Below are positions 51,302-60,811 of a stretch of 64,000 bases of DNA, piece after piece (within the stretch, counting starts at the first letter, position 1; the number at the start of each line of letters is the position of its first letter). The notes under the pieces are model-generated. The model did not search any database. It was given only the letters and a program-made list of their open reading frames with translations, and was not told the origin of the DNA. A program made the position numbers and the translations under genes. The DNA is from Anaerolineae bacterium (GTDB taxonomy: Bacteria > Chloroflexota > Anaerolineae > Anaerolineales > Anaerolineaceae), in the NCBI GenBank assembly GCA_013178095.1, contig JABLXK010000004.1, forward strand, positions 248,001-312,000, written 5' to 3'.

Positions 51302-51928
51302 TTATTCTTTCCGTGCGCCGCGATTGCTAAAGCGCGGCAGCAGCGCGCCGGTCTGCTGCATGTATTGCCGGTATTCGTCACCGAATTGCCCGATCAGCAT
51401 ACGTTCTTCATGCGGTATACGCAGGATCATGATCAGGATGATCGCGGCAAAACCCGGAACGCCTGCCAGCCAGTTGGGCACCATCAGGACCTGGGTCAAG
51501 CCCCACAATAGATGGGCGCTGTAAATCGGATGCCGGATGCTGCTGTAGATGCCCTGGGTGACCAAATGCTGGTTCTCCTTGATTTGCACCACCGCTGACC
51601 AGTTGCGGTCGAGGTCGGCGTGCGCGCGCCACAGGATCCACAGCACCAGGCCTGCCATGGCCAGGCCGGCATAGCCGCACCAGACAGGCAGGCTGTAATC
51701 GAAGCGATCAAACCAGTCTGTGGCGGCGTATATTCCGGGCAGGATGATGGCGGCGAAAAACCAAAACAACATCAGGATGCTCACTACCACGCCCTCCTGT
51801 CTCACCCGCTGCGCCTGGCTCAAGCGGTCCTTGCGGCTGCCGGTGCGTGCGTTCAGGAATACCGAAGGCAGCCGCACCAGGTAGGTTGCCAATACTTCGA
51901 ACAAATATAGATTCACGAACATCTTCAT
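51302..51928 (-). CDS. isoprenylcysteine carboxyl methyltransferase-like membrane protein
   Basis: 208 residues, about five membrane helices, with the ICMT/PEMT C-terminal signature: LVTQGIYSSIRHPIYSAHLL, then EERMLIGQFGDEYRQYM. Such enzymes bind SAM in the last helices and methylate lipids or unknown small molecules in bacteria. The N-terminal helices are followed by a basic cytoplasmic loop. Substrate is unknown. The gene is separated from the DinB gene by about 30 bases. Confidence 0.82.
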   Translation of the reverse strand: MKMFVNLYLFEVLATYLVRLPSVFLNARTGSRKDRLSQAQRVRQEGVVVSILMLFWFFAAIILPGIYAATDWFDRFDYSLPVWCGYAGLAMAGLVLWILWRAHADLDRNWSAVVQIKENQHLVTQGIYSSIRHPIYSAHLLWGLTQVLMVPNWLAGVPGFAAIILIMILRIPHEERMLIGQFGDEYRQYMQQTGALLPRFSNRGARKE

Positions 51929-51960
51929 GGTTTTTTTTATCCCTTTACCGGATTTCTTCT

Positions 51961-52470
51961 CTATTCGTCAAGATAGAACTTGCCGACAGTCTCGATATCG
52001 TCGCTGACGAAATCCGGCAATCCACTGTGTCCCAGCATTTGGCGCACAGCTTGCATTTCACCGGTGTGATACCAGTAATGATAGATCACTCGCGAGAGCA
52101 TGGTCCCTGTGTTGAAAGGCAGTTCCCTGCCATTCACGATAACGTTGGGCAGCAGATCTTTGGGTGTTAAGCTTTCCAGGAAAGGATCGGCTTCGCTGAT
52201 GATCTTCTCCCAACATGCAATCATTTCTTTCAATGAAGGTTGGCTGGCGGGGCCTTTGAAAGCCGCCAGGTCGTTCAGTTCAGGGATGGGCGTGCGGCCT
52301 TGCAGGCGGGTCAGCCAGTAAAGCTGCTCGTGCCAGGCCAGGTGGCCGACCATCCAGGCGATACAGTTGATCGGCATGAACCGCCGGCTGCCCTCTTCCT
52401 CGCTGACGCCGCTGAACCCTTTGCGGAATTCGGAACGCGTGAACTTTAATTGATTGACGATGTGCAGCAT
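51961..52470 (-). CDS. DinB-family metal-binding protein
   Basis: 169 residues in a four-helix DinB-like bundle. Candidate metal-ligand histidines are in GHLAWHEQLYW and YHYWYHTGEMQAV. DinB proteins act as thiol-dependent S-transferases or have unknown roles. It has about 60 bases to the divergent methyltransferase gene. Confidence 0.78.
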   Translation of the reverse strand: MLHIVNQLKFTRSEFRKGFSGVSEEEGSRRFMPINCIAWMVGHLAWHEQLYWLTRLQGRTPIPELNDLAAFKGPASQPSLKEMIACWEKIISEADPFLESLTPKDLLPNVIVNGRELPFNTGTMLSRVIYHYWYHTGEMQAVRQMLGHSGLPDFVSDDIETVGKFYLDE

Positions 52471-52530
52471 AATTTAACTCCCTTATAATAAGCATCTGCG
52501 CTCCATGATAACATTTTTTCAGGAGATCAA

Positions 52531-53310
52531 ATGCACACTCGACAGGAAATCACCCAATACAACAAGCAAGCCTGGAACCGCGAGGTGGATCTCGGTAATC
52601 CCTGGACCATTCCGGTTACGCCGGAAGAGGTTGCAGCCGCCCGGAAGGGCGATTTTCGTATCCTGCTCACTCCCTTGAAACCTGTGCCTCGCGATTGGTT
52701 CCCGCCGCTTAATGGCTGCCGGGTGCTATGTCTGGCTTCCGGGGGCGGCCAGCAAGGCCCGCTGTTGGCAGCCGCCGGCGCGCAGGTGACCGTTTTCGAC
52801 AACTCCCCGCGCCAATTAGACCGCGATCAAATGGTTGCTGCCAGAGAAAACCTGGCTCTGCGATTGGTGGAAGGCGATATGGCCGACCTCTCGCTGTTTT
52901 CCGACGCAGCTTTCGATTTCATCGTTCACCCCGTATCCAACTGTTTCGTCCCGGACGTGCGCCCGGTATGGAAAGAAGCCTTCCGCGTCCTGGCTCCCGG
53001 CGGTACGCTGATCGCGGGTTTCATGAATCCGGTTGAATACACTTTCGACCAGGATTTATACGATCAGGGAATTTACCAGGTGAAATACAGCCTGCCCTAT
53101 TCCGACCTGTCCAGCATATCCGAGGAAGAACGGTTGCGCCGCTTCAAGCATGAACCGGTGGAATTCAGCCATACACTTGAAACCCAGATTGGCGGCCAGA
53201 TGGAGGCTGGTTTTCATCTGATCGGTTTCTACGAAGATTATGTTCAAGATGAAAAAATAAAGGATTTCATGCCCTCGTTTATTGCCACGCGGGCATGGAA
53301 ACCTTCGTAA
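52531..53310 (+). CDS. class I SAM-dependent methyltransferase
   Basis: 259 residues. It begins [17 protein letters not shown], typical of a family of small-molecule methyltransferases. Motif I is [19 protein letters not shown], followed by [12 protein letters not shown] and [13 protein letters not shown]. The substrate is not evident. The gene lies alone on the plus strand, facing the DinB and cupin genes. Its stop is 3 bases from the stop of the convergent cupin gene. Confidence 0.82.
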   Translation: MHTRQEITQYNKQAWNREVDLGNPWTIPVTPEEVAAARKGDFRILLTPLKPVPRDWFPPLNGCRVLCLASGGGQQGPLLAAAGAQVTVFDNSPRQLDRDQMVAARENLALRLVEGDMADLSLFSDAAFDFIVHPVSNCFVPDVRPVWKEAFRVLAPGGTLIAGFMNPVEYTFDQDLYDQGIYQVKYSLPYSDLSSISEEERLRRFKHEPVEFSHTLETQIGGQMEAGFHLIGFYEDYVQDEKIKDFMPSFIATRAWKPS

Positions 53311-53313
53311 TTA

Positions 53314-53688
53314 CTATTTCGAATTTTTGTCCTTGATGACGCATAGGAATCCCAGGGGTTCATTGCCGATGGGTGTAAACTGGTGCAGGTCATTGCCTGA
53401 AATGAAGATCGCGTCGTAAGGTTTTACCTCGAAGTATTCATTGTTGAGTTGCACGCGCGCCCGCCCGTGCAGGATAATCACGCCGTGTTCGTGCGGATGG
53501 CTCTCCAGATGGCTGTGAGAACCGGGTTCCAACCTGAAATAACGCAGGTGAAAATTATTGGAGGCATCCTCCGGCCCGATAATGATCTGGCGGGTGACGC
53601 CCAGGAATTCTTCATCATACTCCCTGACAGCCACGCCTTCCCAGCGGTAATCCTTGTCTTTTCCAATAAAGCGATGAATGACTGACAT
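53314..53688 (-). CDS. single-domain cupin protein
   Basis: 124 residues, one cupin barrel. Metal-binding histidines are in GSHSHLESHPHEHGVIIL, and the second motif reads DAIFISGNDLHQF. It has an AAGG SD. It follows the small membrane protein gene by 15 bases and so may be the last gene of the PTS-dehydrogenase run, where a sugar-phosphate isomerase-like role would fit, but this is only context. Confidence 0.8.
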   Translation of the reverse strand: MSVIHRFIGKDKDYRWEGVAVREYDEEFLGVTRQIIIGPEDASNNFHLRYFRLEPGSHSHLESHPHEHGVIILHGRARVQLNNEYFEVKPYDAIFISGNDLHQFTPIGNEPLGFLCVIKDKNSK

Positions 53689-53703
53689 CTCGACCTTCTT
53701 CTT

Positions 53704-54096
53704 TTACTTTTTGGTATCTTTGGCGGCTTGCAACATGCCTCGGATTTTTTCCTCAGTGAATAAATTTCGCAAAACCGGATTGGTCTTAAATCTGACCAGA
53801 AAACTACGCGGTTCGCATACCAGCGGGAAAAAATAACTGCGCCGCATGGCGTCCCAATCGAGCGATGCGTAACCCTCTTTGCGAATGGAATAATTGCTCT
53901 TAACGCTGCCCTCCAGTTTGATTCCCAGTGACTCCAGAATGCGCCGGTAGGCTTTCAGATAACTGATGTACGCTAGGTAAACGCAAGCGCCATATGCCAG
54001 GATGATGGCATTGATGACAAAACTGTTGGCTTCGTAAAAATCCAGCAGCATGCGTCCGAAACCCCCAATGTAACCGCGGATGAATGCATAGATCAT
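53704..54096 (-). CDS. small membrane protein of unknown function
   Basis: 130 residues, no family recognised. One membrane helix runs about 25-48 (FVINAIILAYGACVYLAYIS), and the remainder is cytoplasmic and basic with YASLDWDAMRRSYFFPLV. The SD (AGGG) lies directly after the hairpin at 54114-54150 that separates it from PTS IIC. It could be part of the PTS operon. Confidence 0.55.
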   Translation of the reverse strand: MIYAFIRGYIGGFGRMLLDFYEANSFVINAIILAYGACVYLAYISYLKAYRRILESLGIKLEGSVKSNYSIRKEGYASLDWDAMRRSYFFPLVCEPRSFLVRFKTNPVLRNLFTEEKIRGMLQAAKDTKK

Positions 54097-54113
54097 TTCA
54101 ATTTCCCTGTCCT

Positions 54114-54150
54114 AAGAATTGTGGCGGCCTTTACGACCGCCACAATTCTT
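54114..54150 (-). terminator. inverted repeat between PTS IIC and the downstream gene
   Basis: AAGAATTGTGGCGG / CCGCCACAATTCTT, a perfect 14-base stem with a 9-base loop. No long T-run follows, so it may protect the 3' end of the PTS message or attenuate readthrough instead of fully stopping it. Confidence 0.6.
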
Positions 54151-54176
54151 TGAACTTAACAATATTGATAAAACGG

Positions 54177-55559
54177 TTATTTCTTGGCAGGAGCGCCAGC
54201 GGCTTCTTCCCATTTGGCAGGGCTCTTCAGGTAGAAGATCCAGGCCACAACCAGGAGAGCAGCCACCACAACCAAACCGATCACGCCCAGGGCCTCAAAC
54301 AGTTTGGTGAAGACGAACTGCGGCCACAGGAAACCATCACCGATGCTGGTGATCTGGCTGGCGCCTTCCGGCATTGCGAAGCCGGCATTCTGCGCGGCGG
54401 CGGTGAACAGCGGAGCCATATTGGTAGCGATGTAGAAACCAGCGCCCAGTTCGAGGATACCAGCCACGATCATGCGGAAGATGTTGCCCTTCATCAGAGG
54501 GGCGAACAGGGCCACAACGAAGGGGATGATGGCCAGGTCAGCGAACAACAGGACGCGGTTGCCGGGCAGGATGATGCTCAGCAGGATGATGATCGGAACC
54601 AACACCAGCGAGGATGAAATCGCGGCGGGGTGGCCGATCAGGATGGCGGAATCCAAACCAATGTAGATTTCGCGATCGCTGGCGCGTTTCTTCATGAATT
54701 CGCGGGCAGCTTCGGAAACCGGGATTAAGCCTTCCATCAGGATCTGCACCATGCGGGGCAGCAGCAGCATAACAGCAGCCAGGTTCATGCCGGTTTGCAG
54801 GATCTTCACTGCAGCTTGCTCGGCATTATAATAACCCATGGCTCCCAGAATCAAGCCGATGACCAAGCCCAGGATAACGGGTTCACCGAATACGCCAAAG
54901 CGCTTCTGAATGGTGTCGGGGTCGACTTTCCAGTTCTTTACGCCGGGAATGCGGTCAATCAGCCAGTTGGTGAAAATTGCAAAGGGAACGCCAGGGGCCG
55001 TGGTAAGGTGCGGGATGGAAATGCCGGGAAGCTTGTAGAAATCTTGCACAGCCTTGGCTGTCCAGTCACCCAGAAAGAGAGCGAGCGCTGCAGCAATCGC
55101 GGCGGCGACCAGACCGTAGGTGAGGTTCTGGGAGACCATGTAGACCATCGAACCGAGGAAGGCAAAGTGCCAGTAGTTCCAGATGTCGATATTCAGGGTC
55201 TTGGTGACTTTCAGGACCAGCAGGACCAGGTTGACGATGATCGCAATCGGGATAACCCATAGGCCAACGTCAGTGCCGAACGCAATCGCCGCGGCAGAGG
55301 GCCAACCGACATCCACGACATCACGGGTGATCTTCCAGTTGGTTACCATTGCCTGGGCAACGCCGGAGAGCGTACCCCACATCAGGCCGATCACCAGGTT
55401 GATACCGATGAAAGCAATACCGATGGTGACGCCCGCGCGGAACGCTTTACCGGGTTTGGCTCCCATAATCAAAGCAACAAAGAAAATAATGATAGGGAGT
55501 ACTACAGTTGCGCCGAGATTATCAATCACGGCTTTTAAAGTCGTCAAAAAGACTTCCAT
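54177..55559 (-). CDS. PTS galactitol-type IIC component
   Basis: 460 residues, polytopic, GatC/SgcC family. Helical segments include VVLPIIIFFVALIMGAKPG, AFRAGVTIGIAFIGINLVIG and LGSMVYMVSQNLTYGLVAA. The GEPVILGLVIGLILGAMG segment matches the substrate-loop region of the family. It takes up and phosphorylates a sugar alcohol or related sugar with IIA and IIB. A good SD (GGAGG) is present. The sugar cannot be told from sequence; galactitol is the family name only. Confidence 0.88.
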   Translation of the reverse strand: MEVFLTTLKAVIDNLGATVVLPIIIFFVALIMGAKPGKAFRAGVTIGIAFIGINLVIGLMWGTLSGVAQAMVTNWKITRDVVDVGWPSAAAIAFGTDVGLWVIPIAIIVNLVLLVLKVTKTLNIDIWNYWHFAFLGSMVYMVSQNLTYGLVAAAIAAALALFLGDWTAKAVQDFYKLPGISIPHLTTAPGVPFAIFTNWLIDRIPGVKNWKVDPDTIQKRFGVFGEPVILGLVIGLILGAMGYYNAEQAAVKILQTGMNLAAVMLLLPRMVQILMEGLIPVSEAAREFMKKRASDREIYIGLDSAILIGHPAAISSSLVLVPIIILLSIILPGNRVLLFADLAIIPFVVALFAPLMKGNIFRMIVAGILELGAGFYIATNMAPLFTAAAQNAGFAMPEGASQITSIGDGFLWPQFVFTKLFEALGVIGLVVVAALLVVAWIFYLKSPAKWEEAAGAPAKK

Positions 55560-55608
55560 GCTATACCTCCAGTTATAAATTGATCAAATTGGTTAAAATA
55601 AATTGTTA

Positions 55609-55896
55609 CTACTTCTGCAATTCACTGATGATTTGCTCGATAACTTCCTCCTTTCCGATTCCAGTCAGGAATGCCAATGTTTGGATTACCGGAACGCCTA
55701 AATCGCTGGGTACCGGGGTAGTAGTCACAATCAGGTCAGCATCGCCCGCCAATGAACGTACTTCGGATGCCTTGCATTGGCGTGTAATTACTTGTATCCC
55801 TCTCTCCTTCAGGATTTCCTCGATTCCTTTTGCCACAACGGTAGAGGTGGCGATGGCGGTTCCGCAAGCGACTAAAATTCTTTTTGGTGTATCCAC
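55609..55896 (-). CDS. PTS galactitol-type IIB component
   Basis: 95 residues with the IIB phosphorylation site C11 in ILVACGTAIATSTVVAKG, characteristic of the GatB/lactose-like Rossmann-type IIB. The start is a GTG about 11 bases after AGGAG. It stands between IIA and IIC with short gaps. Confidence 0.88.
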   Translation of the reverse strand: MDTPKRILVACGTAIATSTVVAKGIEEILKERGIQVITRQCKASEVRSLAGDADLIVTTTPVPSDLGVPVIQTLAFLTGIGKEEVIEQIISELQK

Positions 55897-55993
55897 TTTT
55901 TCTATTTCTCCTCTTTAATTCAGATTTTGAAGGTCAGCATGTTAAAAATATTGTATTTCTTTTTACATAATTTTCAATCATGCCGATTTTCTT

Positions 55994-56458
55994 TTATTGC
56001 CTTAATACCTCGATTGCCTTCTCAAATGTTGTTGCTTCCAACAACCGTTTCACCAATACAGGATTTTGCAGGACGGATGCGATCTCTTGCAGCATTTCAA
56101 TTTGAGCTTTGGGCTGCTCCAGCGCCAGAACAAAAACCATCCTGACCGGTACGGATTCGCTGGGAGAAACCATATTTTGAAAATTGACTTCCTTCGCCAG
56201 GGTAACCAAGCCCAAAGCAGGCTTGATCACGTGTTCGATTTCGGTGTGGGGAATGGCTGCGTTCAAACCGCCTGCCAGCGGCAGACCCGTGGGAAGGTTT
56301 TTTTCTCGCTCAATTGCAGCCTGCGCGAAAGTTTCTTTAACAAAACCGGCTTTATAAAGCTCCGCGCCGACGGCCTGGATAATTTCTTCAGAATTCTCAT
56401 ACGTCCGGTTTAATAGAACACAAGAAGGCTGCAAAAGTTCCGCGATAATTTTGCTCAT
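55994..56458 (-). CDS. PTS IIA component, fructose/mannitol-like (GatA type)
   Basis: 154 residues of the EIIA type 2 fold. The phosphorylated histidine is H71 in GGLNAAIPHTEIEHV. It accepts phosphate from HPr and passes it to IIB C11. Its ATG overlaps the stop of the E2 gene by 4 bases (ATGA), so the PTS genes are translationally linked to the dehydrogenase genes. No ptsI or ptsH is in the window. Confidence 0.88.
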   Translation of the reverse strand: MSKIIAELLQPSCVLLNRTYENSEEIIQAVGAELYKAGFVKETFAQAAIEREKNLPTGLPLAGGLNAAIPHTEIEHVIKPALGLVTLAKEVNFQNMVSPSESVPVRMVFVLALEQPKAQIEMLQEIASVLQNPVLVKRLLEATTFEKAIEVLRQ

Positions 56459-57834
56459 TTTACAATTTCTCCCAGGTTGATTAGGTTATTTTTCAAATCG
56501 GTCAGGAACTTTGCTGCTTGTGAGCCATCCATCACGCGGTGATCGGCACTTAATGAGAAACTGACCACGCTGCGCAAAACCGGCTGCCCGTTCTCATCCG
56601 GGACAAACACCTGGTTCATTTTTCCAACTGCCAGGATGGCTGCTTGCGGCGGGTTGATGATCGCCGTGAAGCGGTCGATCCCGAACATTCCCAGGTTGGA
56701 TATGGTGAACGTACCATTCGCCAGATCATCCGGCTGTAATTTGTTATTGCGTGCGCGTAGCGCCAGGTCGCTCACTTCAAGAGAAATCTGCTTCAGGTCC
56801 TTGCGATCGGCGTTGTGAATGACAGGTACGATCAATCCGTTATCCAGCGCCGTGGCAACTCCCACGTTAATATCCTCGTAAAGGACAATTTTTTCGCTGG
56901 TAAACTGGCTATTAACAATCGGATTTTGCTTGAGAGCCTGGGCTACCGCCTTGACGATCAAAGCCGTCACGGATACCTTCGGGCTGTTCTCCATCTTGTT
57001 CTCATTGGCCAATTTACGCAGCCCTTCAGCCGCGTCCATCTCAACGTCCACTTGCAGGAACATGTGCGGTGCTTCCTGCATGCTGCGCTGCATGTTTTGC
57101 GCAATCGTGCGGCGCATACCGACCAAGGGAATTTCTTTAAGTACTTTCAGAGCTGGGTTGACTGCCTGGCTTCCCGCAGCGGCGGGTTTGACCTGCGCCG
57201 CGGGCGCTTCAGCTGTCCGGGCTGAAACCACATCGGCAGCCTGAATCCTGCCTGTGGGACCGCTGCCGGTAATTGTGCGCAGGTCAATTTGTTTCTCGCC
57301 GGCAATGCGGCGCGCGGCGGGCGTGGCTTTGACCTTGCCGCCGGTTTTTTCCTGGTTCGCCAGGTAATCCTCAACGTCCTTGCGTGTGATTTGCCCGTCC
57401 TTGCCGCTGCCCCTGACCAGATTGAGGTCCACCTGCTTGTCGTCGGCCAGCCTTTGGGCAACCGGCGATATGGAAACGCCAGCCGCTCTTTCCAGGCTTG
57501 GAGCGGGTTTTTGCGCAGTTTCCGTTTTCGGTTCTGTTGTAATTTCCGCTGTATGAGCAGCGGCGGGGGTTGAATCGCTTTCAGGAATTTTCTCGCCCGG
57601 CTGCAGTACGTAAGCGATGATCTGCGTCACCGGCACGGTATCGCCCACCTTATAGCGGATGCCGTCCAGGATACCGCTTTCGGGGGCTTCCACTTCCATG
57701 GAAACCTTGTCGGTGCTGACCACCGCGATCGGATCCCCTTTTTCAACTTTATCCCCGTTCTGTTTCAACCATTCCAGGATTTCGGATTCTTCCTGGGTGA
57801 AACCGAACTTGGGCATGATAATTTCTTTTGCCAA
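56455..57834 (-). CDS. E2 dihydrolipoamide acyltransferase of a 2-oxoacid dehydrogenase complex
   Basis: 459 residues: one lipoyl domain (1-80; lipoyl lysine K43 in STDKVSMEVEAPESG), two peripheral-subunit-binding domains (about 121-159 and 169-205), and an acyltransferase domain with ADHRVMDGSQ. Alanine-proline-rich linkers join the parts. Pyruvate or acetoin is the usual substrate class. Two binding domains in one chain are less common than one. The start is TTG with AGGAG seven bases upstream. No E3 gene is in the window. Confidence 0.9.
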   Translation of the reverse strand: MAKEIIMPKFGFTQEESEILEWLKQNGDKVEKGDPIAVVSTDKVSMEVEAPESGILDGIRYKVGDTVPVTQIIAYVLQPGEKIPESDSTPAAAHTAEITTEPKTETAQKPAPSLERAAGVSISPVAQRLADDKQVDLNLVRGSGKDGQITRKDVEDYLANQEKTGGKVKATPAARRIAGEKQIDLRTITGSGPTGRIQAADVVSARTAEAPAAQVKPAAAGSQAVNPALKVLKEIPLVGMRRTIAQNMQRSMQEAPHMFLQVDVEMDAAEGLRKLANENKMENSPKVSVTALIVKAVAQALKQNPIVNSQFTSEKIVLYEDINVGVATALDNGLIVPVIHNADRKDLKQISLEVSDLALRARNNKLQPDDLANGTFTISNLGMFGIDRFTAIINPPQAAILAVGKMNQVFVPDENGQPVLRSVVSFSLSADHRVMDGSQAAKFLTDLKNNLINLGEIVK

Positions 57835-57844
57835 GGTCTTTCTC

Positions 57845-58831
57845 CTAATACTGGCCCTTCACCAATTTACGCGCTTCCTCCACAATGTTTTCCACCTGCG
57901 GCACTGCGTGATATTCCAAATTGCGATTATAGGGAATGGGCATATCCAGGCCGGCCAGGCGCCGCACGGGCGCATCCAGGTAAGCGAATGCTTCGCTTTC
58001 CATGATGACCGCCGCCAGTTCGCCGCCGAAACCGCCGGTCTTGACGGCTTCGTGCACAATCAGGGCTTTGCCGGTCTTGATCACCGAATCTACGATCGGT
58101 TTCTCATCCAACGGTTTAAGGGTGCGCGGGTCGATGATTTCGATTTCGATGCCTTCCTCGGCCAATTGTTCGGCCGCCTGCTGCGCGCGCGACACCATAA
58201 TGGAAGTGGCGATCAGCGTTAAGTCCTTGCCTTCGCGCACCACGTGGCTTTGCCCCAGCGGGATGGTGTACATTTCCTCGGGAACCGGGCCTTTGGTTTT
58301 ATAGAGCAGCTTGTGTTCGAAGAACATGATCGGGTTATTATCCTGGATGGCTGCGAGCAGCAGCCCTTTCGCATCGTACGGCGACGAAGGCATCACTACT
58401 TTCAGCCCGGGCACATGCACGAACCAGTTCTCCAGGCTTTCGGAATGTTGTGCCGCGGCGCCTGTACCGGAACCGCCCGCCAGGCGCATCACGAAGGGTA
58501 CGTCGGCTTTGCCGCCGAACATGAAGCGCATTTTTGCGCCCTGCATCACCAACTGCTCCATCGAGATCACCACGAAATCGCTGAACTGGATCTCGCCGAT
58601 CGGGCGCATGCCCGTGATGGCTGCACCGATCACCGCGCCCGCGATGCCCGCTTCGGAAATGGGGGTGTCGATGATCCGCTTGGGGCCGAATTCGTCGATT
58701 AAGCCGGCCGTAACGCCGAAAGCGCCGCCGTATACGCCGATGTCTTCCCCAATGACAAAGACGCGTTCATCTTGTTGCATCGCCTGGCGCATGCCTTCGC
58801 GCAAGGCTTCCATGTAACTTATCTCACGCAT
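57845..58831 (-). CDS. E1 beta subunit of a 2-oxoacid dehydrogenase complex
   Basis: 328 residues. It begins [17 protein letters not shown] and has the family segments [32 protein letters not shown] and a C-terminal [15 protein letters not shown]. With E1 alpha it decarboxylates the 2-oxoacid and loads the lipoyl arm. The ATG at 58831 has GGAAGG five bases upstream and overlaps the end of the E1 alpha gene by 8 bases. Substrate, pyruvate versus acetoin, is not settled by sequence. Confidence 0.9.
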   Translation of the reverse strand: MREISYMEALREGMRQAMQQDERVFVIGEDIGVYGGAFGVTAGLIDEFGPKRIIDTPISEAGIAGAVIGAAITGMRPIGEIQFSDFVVISMEQLVMQGAKMRFMFGGKADVPFVMRLAGGSGTGAAAQHSESLENWFVHVPGLKVVMPSSPYDAKGLLLAAIQDNNPIMFFEHKLLYKTKGPVPEEMYTIPLGQSHVVREGKDLTLIATSIMVSRAQQAAEQLAEEGIEIEIIDPRTLKPLDEKPIVDSVIKTGKALIVHEAVKTGGFGGELAAVIMESEAFAYLDAPVRRLAGLDMPIPYNRNLEYHAVPQVENIVEEARKLVKGQY

Positions 58832-59807
58832 AGATACCTTCCAAAATCGTGCTGACGTCCGGTTCAGGGCTGGCTTCGGCAAATTCCACCGCCTTGCGGA
58901 TGTCTTCTTTAGCTTGTGCCTGGATTTCCTTCATCTGGGCTTCGTTCACACCCAGGACTTTAGCAAAACGCTGAATGGGGTCTTTTTCCATCCATTCCTT
59001 GACCTCTTCGCGCGTGCGGTAAAGCTGGCGGTCGCTCTTGGAATGTCCGCGCCAGCGATAGGTGACTGCCTCAATTAAAGTCGGTCCGTTGCCCTTGCGC
59101 GCCCGCTCCGCGGCTTCAGAAACCGCCTTGTATACCGCGATGACGTCGTTGCCGTCGATGGTCAGGCCAACCATGCCGTAGGCTGCCGCGCGTTCGCTCA
59201 CCTGCTCGATGCGGAAAGCGCGCTCGAAGGCCATCGACATAGCATATTGGTTGTTCTCGCACAGGTAGATCACCGGCAAGTCCCAGATGGCAGCCATATT
59301 GAGCGATTCGTGGAAAGCGCCTTCGTTGGAAGCGCCGTCGCCGAACAGGGTCAAAACCACCTGGTCGGTCTTGCGCATCTGGATGCTCAGGCCCACACCC
59401 ACCGAAATGGGCAGGTTGCCCGCCACGATACCCTGTGCGCCGAGGTTGTTGCTCTCGACGTCGGCAATGTGCATGGAACCGCCGCGCCCGCGGCAATAAC
59501 CGGCTTCTTTGCCCATGAATTCCGCCATCATACGGTTCAGGTCGCCGCCCCACATCAGGAAATGCCCGTGGCCGCGGTGGGTGTTCAGCAAATAATCGCT
59601 CTTTTTCAAAGCCGGGCTTGACCCGGCCGCAATGGCTTCCTGTCCGATCGACAGGTGCATGGTACCGTGCACTTTTCCGAGCGCATACATTTCTTCCGCG
59701 TTTTCTTCAAAGGTACGCGTCAGTACCATTTTGTACAATAAATCCCTGGCCTTGCTTTCAGGCAGGATACCCCCGATCAATTTTTCATTCTTGCTGTTTC
59801 CAGCCAT
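58824..59807 (-). CDS. E1 alpha subunit of a 2-oxoacid dehydrogenase complex
   Basis: 327 residues with the thiamine diphosphate motif [15 protein letters not shown] (from 156) closing at [14 protein letters not shown] and [12 protein letters not shown] supply other active-site parts. It is of pyruvate/acetoin dehydrogenase type. GGAGGTTGT precedes the ATG. It starts 18 bases after the SorC regulator gene ends. Confidence 0.92.
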   Translation of the reverse strand: MAGNSKNEKLIGGILPESKARDLLYKMVLTRTFEENAEEMYALGKVHGTMHLSIGQEAIAAGSSPALKKSDYLLNTHRGHGHFLMWGGDLNRMMAEFMGKEAGYCRGRGGSMHIADVESNNLGAQGIVAGNLPISVGVGLSIQMRKTDQVVLTLFGDGASNEGAFHESLNMAAIWDLPVIYLCENNQYAMSMAFERAFRIEQVSERAAAYGMVGLTIDGNDVIAVYKAVSEAAERARKGNGPTLIEAVTYRWRGHSKSDRQLYRTREEVKEWMEKDPIQRFAKVLGVNEAQMKEIQAQAKEDIRKAVEFAEASPEPDVSTILEGIYA

Positions 59808-59825
59808 ACAACCTCCAAACCTTAT

Positions 59826-60782
59826 TTACTGCAAAATCGGGCGTACAGCCGCCGAATCGGTGATTAGTACGTCCAACCAATTGCCATTCAACACAGATTC
59901 GATTGCCCCACTTTTCTTTTCACCTGCGGCAATCCCCACCACCATGCCGCAATTCTCGCGCAGCTGCTGCAAATCCACGGCCATGGTGCGCGAGCTGATC
60001 TCGTTATCCAGGATTTTGCCTTCTTTATCGAGGATCATGCCGCAAAAATTCCCCAATCCGCCCTGCCGCATCGCGGCGCGGATCTCTTCTTCAGCCAGGA
60101 AACCCGAGCGGAAAATACTTGAGTACAGCGGATCAATTTCCACAGTGCCAATTCCCAGCAGCGCGATGTCGCAATGGATGCCTTCGTTCAGCGTCTCCGC
60201 GATTTGTTTCTGGTTCTTGAGCGTTGTACAGGCGTCTTCGGTATCCAGGAACAACGGCGCGTGCAGGATGTGATAGCGGGCATTCAGCTTGCTGGCAAAA
60301 TTCGCCGCCACGCCCGGACCATCCACGCGGGGGTCGCTGCGCCCGCCCACCGATCCAAGCACCTGCACCACTTTAACATTCTCTAATTCCATTGGGGATA
60401 GAAAGCGCGCGACTTCGGAGATGGAAATACCCCAACCGATGCCGATAGTGATGCCGTCCTTTAAGGACTGCTCCAGGAATATTGCCCCCATGCGCCCGAC
60501 CAGTTGCTGGGCGTTGGCATAGGAAGTCCAGCCGGAATTAACCACGAACGCCGCATCCAGATGATATTTCTCCTTCAGGCGGCGTTCTAAATTGGCGTCA
60601 CGCGATAACGGGTATTTAATGGTGATCTCGACAATCCCCTGCTCTTCAGCTTCGGTCAGGATGCGGGAAATGGCTGATCGGGAATATCCCAAACGCCGCC
60701 CAATCTGGGATTGGGTTTTTTTCTCCTTATAATAAAGAGTTGCAATTTCAGCTAATAATTGCTTGCGTGTATCGCTGTCCAT
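59826..60782 (-). CDS. SorC/DeoR-type sugar-sensing transcription regulator
   Basis: 318 residues. The N-terminal HTH spans about 18-45 (KKTQSQIGRRLGYSRSAISR) and the rest is the SorC sugar-phosphate-binding domain with GIGWGISISEVARFL and LLGIGTVEIDPLYSS. Members sense a phosphorylated sugar. It heads the operon that includes the dehydrogenase and PTS genes, so it likely controls them through the palindromic site at 60848-60859 in its own promoter region. Confidence 0.88.
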   Translation of the reverse strand: MDSDTRKQLLAEIATLYYKEKKTQSQIGRRLGYSRSAISRILTEAEEQGIVEITIKYPLSRDANLERRLKEKYHLDAAFVVNSGWTSYANAQQLVGRMGAIFLEQSLKDGITIGIGWGISISEVARFLSPMELENVKVVQVLGSVGGRSDPRVDGPGVAANFASKLNARYHILHAPLFLDTEDACTTLKNQKQIAETLNEGIHCDIALLGIGTVEIDPLYSSIFRSGFLAEEEIRAAMRQGGLGNFCGMILDKEGKILDNEISSRTMAVDLQQLRENCGMVVGIAAGEKKSGAIESVLNGNWLDVLITDSAAVRPILQ

Positions 60783-60811
60783 ACACTTTCCAAAAGATCC
60801 ATGATGGTTTT

